From positions 608,050 to 672,049 of the forward strand of contig NZ_SMFT01000001.1 of assembly GCF_004339025.1 (NCBI RefSeq): DNA of 64,000 nt, read 5' to 3'. This document shows positions 59,562 through 64,000 of this stretch, piece by piece. The stretch's first letter is position 1, and the number at the start of each line of letters is the position of its first letter. The notes beneath the pieces were generated by a model. It was not told the DNA's origin and made no database searches. It was given only the letters and a program-made list of their open reading frames with translations. A program made the translations under genes and the position numbers. This DNA is from Volucribacter psittacicida. Lineage in GTDB: Bacteria; Pseudomonadota; Gammaproteobacteria; Enterobacterales; Pasteurellaceae.

Positions 59562-62261
59562 CTAGGCTTTTACTCGACTACCATGGCAATGCTTGTATTT
59601 CTTACCTGAACCACATGGACAAGGCTCATTACGCCCTATTTTACGATTAACCTGTTGTGGTTCATTATTCGCTTGTTCGCTATTAGCGTGTAATTGAATA
59701 TTATCCGCCTCTCGTTGTGCGGCTGCGATTCTGGCACGTTCAGCAGCCTCAATTTCCTCTTGGCTACGCACTTGTACCTTGCTTAAGGTGCTAATCACAC
59801 CTAATTTTAAGGCATCAAGCATTTCGGTAAACATTTGGAAAGATTCTTTTTTGTATTCTTGTTTCGGATCTTTCTGTGCATAACCACGCAAATGGATACC
59901 TTTACGCAAGTGATCCATTGCGGACAAATGATCTTTCCATAATTCATCTAAAAGCTGTAACATCACGCCTTTTTCAAAATTACGCATGGTATCCGCACCC
60001 ACAAGCTCTTCCTTACGTTTATATTCTTCTACGGCATATTGTAAAATACGCTCACGCAAGGTTTCCTCATGTAAATGATTATCCTCTTCTAGCCATTGTT
60101 GAATAGGTAAATCCAAGGCAAAATCCGTTTTTAAACGTTGCTCCAAGGCAGGAATATCCCACATTTCTTCTAAGGATTGTGGTGGAATATATTGATCAAT
60201 GACTGCATTGAATACATCATTTCGAATAACCTCAATGGTTTCAGAAATATCCTCGTTATCCAATAAATAATTACGTTGATTATAAATAGCGTGGCGTTGA
60301 TCGTTTGCCACATCATCAAACTGCAATAAGTTTTTCCGTCCATCAAAGTTATGAGCCTCTACTTTTGCTTGTGCTGAGGCAATCACTTTGGCTAATAACT
60401 TGGATTCCATCGCCTCGCCGGGTTCAGTAAAGGCTTTTTTCATCATATTTAATTTGCCTTCATTGAGATAAATCCGCATTAATGCGTCTTCCAAAGAAAG
60501 GTAAAAACGTGATGAACCAGGATCGCCTTGACGCCCTGAACGTCCTCGCAACTGGTTATCAATACGGCGTGATTCGTGGCGTTCTGTACCAATAATATGT
60601 AGCCCACCTGCAGCCATAACAATATCATGGCGTTTCTGCCAAGCGGCTTTAATTTCATCAATTTGTGCTTGAGTTGGGTTATCTAATTTCTCTACTTCCG
60701 CTTTCCAACTTCCGCCCAGGACAATATCTGTTCCTCGTCCTGCCATATTGGTAGCAATGGTTACCGCGCCGGGATAACCTGCATTCGCCACAATTTCTGC
60801 TTCTTGAGCATGAAATTTCGCATTTAATACGCTATGTTTAATGCCTGCTTTGGTTAAGGCTAAAGACAATAATTCAGATTTTTCAATGGAAATGGTTCCC
60901 ACTAACACAGGTTGATTGCGTGCCACACAATCCTTAATATCCTTAATGATCGCCTCAAATTTATAGGCCTCATTTTCAAACATTAAATCTGTACGATCAT
61001 CACGAATCATTGGACGATTGGTTGGAATCACAACGGTTTCTAAGCCATAAATTTGTTGAAATTCAAAGGCTTCGGTATCCGCTGTCCCCGTCATCCCCGC
61101 CAATTTTTCATAAAGACGGAAATAATTTTGATAAGTGATAGAGGCGACAGTTTGGTTTTCGCTTTGAATTTTTACGCCCTCTTTGGCTTCAATGGCTTGA
61201 TGTAAACCATCAGACCAACGGCGACCTGCCATAGTACGACCTGTATGTTCATCAACAATCACCACTTCGCCATCTTTCACAATATAATCTACATTGCGTT
61301 CAAATAAAGCGTGAGCACGCAATGCCGCATAAACGTGGTGCAGTAAAGAAATTTTTGATGGCGAATATAAGGACTCATCTTCCGTCATTAAACCTAATTC
61401 AGCCAATAATTTCTCAATTTTAATTTGTCCACGTTCGGTCAAATAGGCTTGTTTATTCTTTAAATCAACGGTGTAATCGCCATCGCCTTGATATTCATCG
61501 CTATCTTCTTTTTCTTGTAAAATCAATTTAGGAATTAATTTATCAATAGCGACATAAAGCTCCGAGCTATCTTCTGCTTGCCCAGAAATAATCAAAGGGG
61601 TACGAGCTTCATCAATTAAAATAGAATCCACTTCGTCCACCAAAGCATAATGTAATGGGCGTTGGAAACGTTCTTGTGCTGAATGAGCCAAATTATCTCT
61701 TAAATAATCAAAACCTAATTCGCTGTTAGTGGCATAAGTAATATCGGCGGCATAAGCAGCGCGCTTCTCTTGTGGCAACATTCCCGGCACATTGACAGCA
61801 ACCGTCATACCTAAAAATTCAAATAAAGGACGATTGGTTTCCGCATCTCGGCGCGCTAAATAATCATTAACGGTAACCACATGCACCCCTTTACCACTCA
61901 AGGCATTTAAATAACAAGGCAGGGTTGCGGTTAAAGTTTTGCCCTCACCGGTACGCATTTCTGCGATACAACGATCATTAAGCACCATTCCTCCAATAAG
62001 CTGAACATCAAAAGGACGCATACCTAACACACGCTTACTCGCTTCACGCACTGTGGCAAAGGCTTCAGGAATTAAATCCTCAAGTTTCTCCCCTTGTGTC
62101 AAACGCTGACGAAACTCAGCGGTTTTTCCTTGTAATTGTTCATCAGTCATCGCCTCAAATTCAGGCTCTAATTTATTAATCTGGGCAACACGTTTATTTA
62201 AACGGCGTAAAATACGGTCATTACGACTACCAAACACTTTAGTTACAATAGTTGAAAGCAT
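59562..62261 (-). CDS. secA: preprotein translocase ATPase SecA
   Basis: An 899-residue motor that drives proteins through SecYEG. Walker A is [15 protein letters not shown] (about 101-115) and Walker [32 protein letters not shown]-type sequence and [18 protein letters not shown] are present. The C-terminal zinc site [14 protein letters not shown] binds SecB. ATG 62261 has AGAGATATT upstream. Its expression is probably set by the arrest-peptide gene just before it. Confidence 0.98.
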   Translation of the reverse strand: MLSTIVTKVFGSRNDRILRRLNKRVAQINKLEPEFEAMTDEQLQGKTAEFRQRLTQGEKLEDLIPEAFATVREASKRVLGMRPFDVQLIGGMVLNDRCIAEMRTGEGKTLTATLPCYLNALSGKGVHVVTVNDYLARRDAETNRPLFEFLGMTVAVNVPGMLPQEKRAAYAADITYATNSELGFDYLRDNLAHSAQERFQRPLHYALVDEVDSILIDEARTPLIISGQAEDSSELYVAIDKLIPKLILQEKEDSDEYQGDGDYTVDLKNKQAYLTERGQIKIEKLLAELGLMTEDESLYSPSKISLLHHVYAALRAHALFERNVDYIVKDGEVVIVDEHTGRTMAGRRWSDGLHQAIEAKEGVKIQSENQTVASITYQNYFRLYEKLAGMTGTADTEAFEFQQIYGLETVVIPTNRPMIRDDRTDLMFENEAYKFEAIIKDIKDCVARNQPVLVGTISIEKSELLSLALTKAGIKHSVLNAKFHAQEAEIVANAGYPGAVTIATNMAGRGTDIVLGGSWKAEVEKLDNPTQAQIDEIKAAWQKRHDIVMAAGGLHIIGTERHESRRIDNQLRGRSGRQGDPGSSRFYLSLEDALMRIYLNEGKLNMMKKAFTEPGEAMESKLLAKVIASAQAKVEAHNFDGRKNLLQFDDVANDQRHAIYNQRNYLLDNEDISETIEVIRNDVFNAVIDQYIPPQSLEEMWDIPALEQRLKTDFALDLPIQQWLEEDNHLHEETLRERILQYAVEEYKRKEELVGADTMRNFEKGVMLQLLDELWKDHLSAMDHLRKGIHLRGYAQKDPKQEYKKESFQMFTEMLDALKLGVISTLSKVQVRSQEEIEAAERARIAAAQREADNIQLHANSEQANNEPQQVNRKIGRNEPCPCGSGKKYKHCHGSRVKA

Positions 62262-62344
62262 AATATCTCTTTATCATTTTTAAAAATTAAAAAACACTTA
62301 TTTATCAAATAAATAAGCATAAATAGCAATATAAAATAATAAAT

Positions 62345-62677
62345 TTAAATGACGGGGCCTGCTCGGATAGGGCGTTGACGCACAAGGATTTTTGCATAAA
62401 AGTGCGGTAGGTTTTGTGAAAGTTTTGGGAAATCTCGTAAAATATCCCAATCCGCCACAAGGCTAAATTGTTGAACAAAAGCAATATCAATATCGCTCTG
62501 TTCTACTTGTTGTAAAGGTTGATAATTGGTTTCTAAATTATCATTAACAACCTCAAATTCTTGATTGGTAGGCAATAAAAAAAGCGCCAACATACCTAAT
62601 AATAAATGTGGCCAAAATGAAGATTTTTTCTTATTACCAATAACGTTCACAATATTCTTCCCAAAAATTTTGCTCAT
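62345..62677 (-). CDS. secM: secretion monitor SecM with C-terminal arrest peptide
   Basis: A 110-residue exported protein directly upstream of secA on the same strand. FWPHLLLGM at residues 21-29 is identical to the block in the E. coli SecM signal sequence. The last residues, FYAKILVRQRPIRAGPVI, contain IRAGP, the end of the E. coli arrest motif FxxxxWIxxxxGIRAGP. The conserved Trp-Ile and Gly are replaced, and a Pro comes before IRAGP, as I recall for a Mannheimia homologue. Ribosome stalling at this point would expose the secA start when export is slow. ATG 62677 gives MSKIF, like E. coli MSGIL; GTG 62650 with GGGAAG upstream is an alternative. Confidence 0.9.
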   Translation of the reverse strand: MSKIFGKNIVNVIGNKKKSSFWPHLLLGMLALFLLPTNQEFEVVNDNLETNYQPLQQVEQSDIDIAFVQQFSLVADWDILRDFPKLSQNLPHFYAKILVRQRPIRAGPVI

Positions 62678-62739
62678 TATAACGGAAATTCATTATAATG
62701 CCTACCTTAACATAGGGTTTAACGAGGGAAAATCAAGCA

Positions 62740-63048
62740 ATGCGTAATAAAAAAATGATGAATATCACAGGGGTATTAGAAAACTCAAGCCTAGCTAAAA
62801 TTATGCAACGCGGGCTTTTCTTATCACAGCTTAATCAGCAAATACAAGGATTATTCCCAGCACAATTTCGCTATCAATTTCGTATCGCTAATATACAATC
62901 TCATCAGCTTTGCCTAGAAGCCAAAAACGCCAGTGTCCGTCAAGCCTTATTATTTAAACAACAAGATTTATTAAAACAGATACAGCAACATAATCCTCAA
63001 ATAACACAATTAGTGGTTAGAATAAATCCGGAGTTGGGGAATAAGTAA
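62740..63048 (+). CDS. dciA: DUF721 replicative helicase loader DciA
   Basis: A 102-residue DUF721 protein. LAKIMQRGLFLSQLNQQIQG (about 19-38) and LCLEAKNASVRQALLFKQQD (about 59-78) fit the family, in which a KH-like fold binds DnaB and DNA. DciA replaces DnaC in many bacteria, and the DnaB it would load is at 40249-41640. It is divergent from secM with 62 bases between starts, its usual location. ATG 62740 has GAGGGA 10 bases upstream. Confidence 0.85.
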   Translation: MRNKKMMNITGVLENSSLAKIMQRGLFLSQLNQQIQGLFPAQFRYQFRIANIQSHQLCLEAKNASVRQALLFKQQDLLKQIQQHNPQITQLVVRINPELGNK

Positions 63049-63135
63049 TTTAAATGATGATTCACTCAAAAGAGCTGAAAAACTTATTATAGAAATAATT
63101 TCTAATATTCTTACCGCACTTTACTTATCAACTTA

Positions 63136-63672
63136 TTACAACGCTAACAACGCCTGCTGAGCCTCAACATTGCCAACTAATGCCGCTTTTTGGTACCAAT
63201 CTCTCGCTTGTTGAAGATTTTTATGTACACCCTGTCCTGTGGCATACAAATTCCCTAAGGCGGTCATTGCGGGGGAGGCAATAATATCACCACGTTGTGC
63301 CGATTTTTGATACCAATATTGCGCCTGACGGAGATCTTGCTTGACACCAATCCCTTTTTGGTAAAAGTACCCTAACCAATATTGGCTGGTAATATCGCCC
63401 TGCTCGGCACTTTGGCGAAAATAATCTAAGGCTAACGCAATATTTTTCGGTTCTCCCCAGCCATTTAATGCCAAAAAGGCTAAATAGCGTGGTGCTTTAA
63501 ACTGCCCCAATTTTTCTGCCTGCTGAAATAAAGGTTTTGCCTGTTGATAATTTTGTTGTTGATAGGCTTGAATCCCTTGCTCAAAGGCTTGTTTAGCCTG
63601 TTGTTTCGTGGTGGTAACATTGCTACAAGCCACTAAGGATAAGCCTAATAGAAGATAAAGGCATTTTTTCAT
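63136..63672 (-). CDS. Sel1-repeat lipoprotein
   Basis: A 178-residue lipoprotein from ATG 63672, signal MKKCLYLLLGLSLVAC (lipid cysteine 16). The mature part has an N-terminal TPR-like helix pair (QGIQAYQQQNYQQAKPLFQQ) and three Sel1 repeats (ALDYFRQSAEQGDITSQYWL, AQYWYQKSAQRGD, ARDWYQKAALVGNVEAQQAL). Such repeats bind proteins. No partner is evident. It lies 16 bases after bioB on the same strand. Confidence 0.85.
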   Translation of the reverse strand: MKKCLYLLLGLSLVACSNVTTTKQQAKQAFEQGIQAYQQQNYQQAKPLFQQAEKLGQFKAPRYLAFLALNGWGEPKNIALALDYFRQSAEQGDITSQYWLGYFYQKGIGVKQDLRQAQYWYQKSAQRGDIIASPAMTALGNLYATGQGVHKNLQQARDWYQKAALVGNVEAQQALLAL

Positions 63673-63688
63673 TATGGTTAGCTCCATT

Positions 63689-64000
63689 CTATCCATTCTC
63701 TGATTTTAGTCGATTATGCTCCGTTTCTGGTTCAAGATCGAGTTTTGCCATTAATTCTTGGTCGTGATCTTCTTCTGGGTTTTCTGTGACTAATAATTTA
63801 TCGCCATAGAAAATAGAATTTGCGCCTGCCATAAAGCACATAGCTTGCATTTCTTCGCTCATTCCTTGTCGTCCTGCAGAAAGGCGGACATAGCTTTTGG
63901 GCATTGTAATGCGAGCAACCGCAATGGTACGAACAAATTCTGTCCAATCTAGCTTTTCCGCATTAAATAAGGGGGTGCCTTCTACGGCAACAAGTTGGTT
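63689..64000 (-). CDS. bioB: biotin synthase, C-terminal part, cut by the window edge
   Basis: The last 103 residues of a radical-SAM biotin synthase, which inserts sulphur into dethiobiotin. [37 protein letters not shown] and [19 protein letters not shown] are the conserved C-terminal BioB blocks. The N-terminal iron-sulphur motif lies beyond the window. The stop TAG is at 63689-63691. Confidence 0.95.
   Translation of the reverse strand, partial: NQLVAVEGTPLFNAEKLDWTEFVRTIAVARITMPKSYVRLSAGRQGMSEEMQAMCFMAGANSIFYGDKLLVTENPEEDHDQELMAKLDLEPETEHNRLKSENG

Overview
The window is chromosomal DNA from a gammaproteobacterium of the family Pasteurellaceae. It is AT-rich. I found about 30 copies by eye of the Haemophilus-type DNA uptake signal (AAGTGCGGT or ACCGCACTT) spread from position 5872 to 63119. 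Gene blocks match known Haemophilus/Pasteurella order: tsaE-amiB-mutL-miaA-hfq-hflX, dnaK-dnaJ, dnaB-alr-pgi, lolC-lolD-lolE, prfA-prmC-sirB1-kdsA, leuS-lptE-holA and secM-secA-mutT. The exact 9-mer points to the Haemophilus influenzae / Pasteurella multocida side of the family rather than the Actinobacillus pleuropneumoniae side. I cannot name the species.

Positions 1-5871 are an accessory region. They hold no intact uptake signal, and they carry a ParB-fold protein next to a Dam-class adenine methyltransferase, a 239-base stretch with almost no G on the + strand, several tiny genes (a DUF1508 protein, a ribbon-helix-helix-like protein, a membrane protein, a proline-rich peptide), a dead small gene with two stops, strong dyads, and a decayed insertion sequence. 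It looks like a worn-down mobile island that keeps a possible two-gene DNA-modification or defence unit.

From 5900 on the window is housekeeping. A CsgG-type lipoprotein operon (csgG-like, DUF4810, DUF799) is followed by dapB-rlmM-DUF423-gcvA. The regulatory RNA GcvB is divergent from gcvA. Then come ilvE, a YwiC-like membrane protein, twin tRNA-Gly genes, the tsaE-amiB-mutL-miaA-hfq-hflX run (cell wall, mismatch repair, tRNA modification, RNA chaperone), and a minus-strand block of rnd, fadD, tsaB and a DinG-type helicase. After yeaD, mltB and a DUF945 gene comes dnaK-dnaJ behind a heat-shock promoter. The rng, peroxiredoxin, metC, pgi-alr-dnaB, aroG (with a TrpR-like operator) and lolCDE genes follow.

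The last third holds the prfA-prmC-sirB1-kdsA-dehydrogenase operon, fabA and a Lon-type protease with divergent matP, leuS-lptE-holA, mutT, secA with its arrest-peptide gene secM, a divergent dciA, a Sel1 lipoprotein, and the 3' part of bioB. Having dnaB and dciA in the same window fits DciA acting as helicase loader. secM-secA is a translational feedback pair.

Two families of small inverted-repeat elements lie between genes across the whole window. One has ends beginning GGTGTAATGGAC, is related to the decayed insertion sequence, and is seen at 3 sites. The other has ends beginning TATAGTCG and is seen at 7 sites. They sit side by side or nested at two sites, and one supplies the stop codon of a gene.
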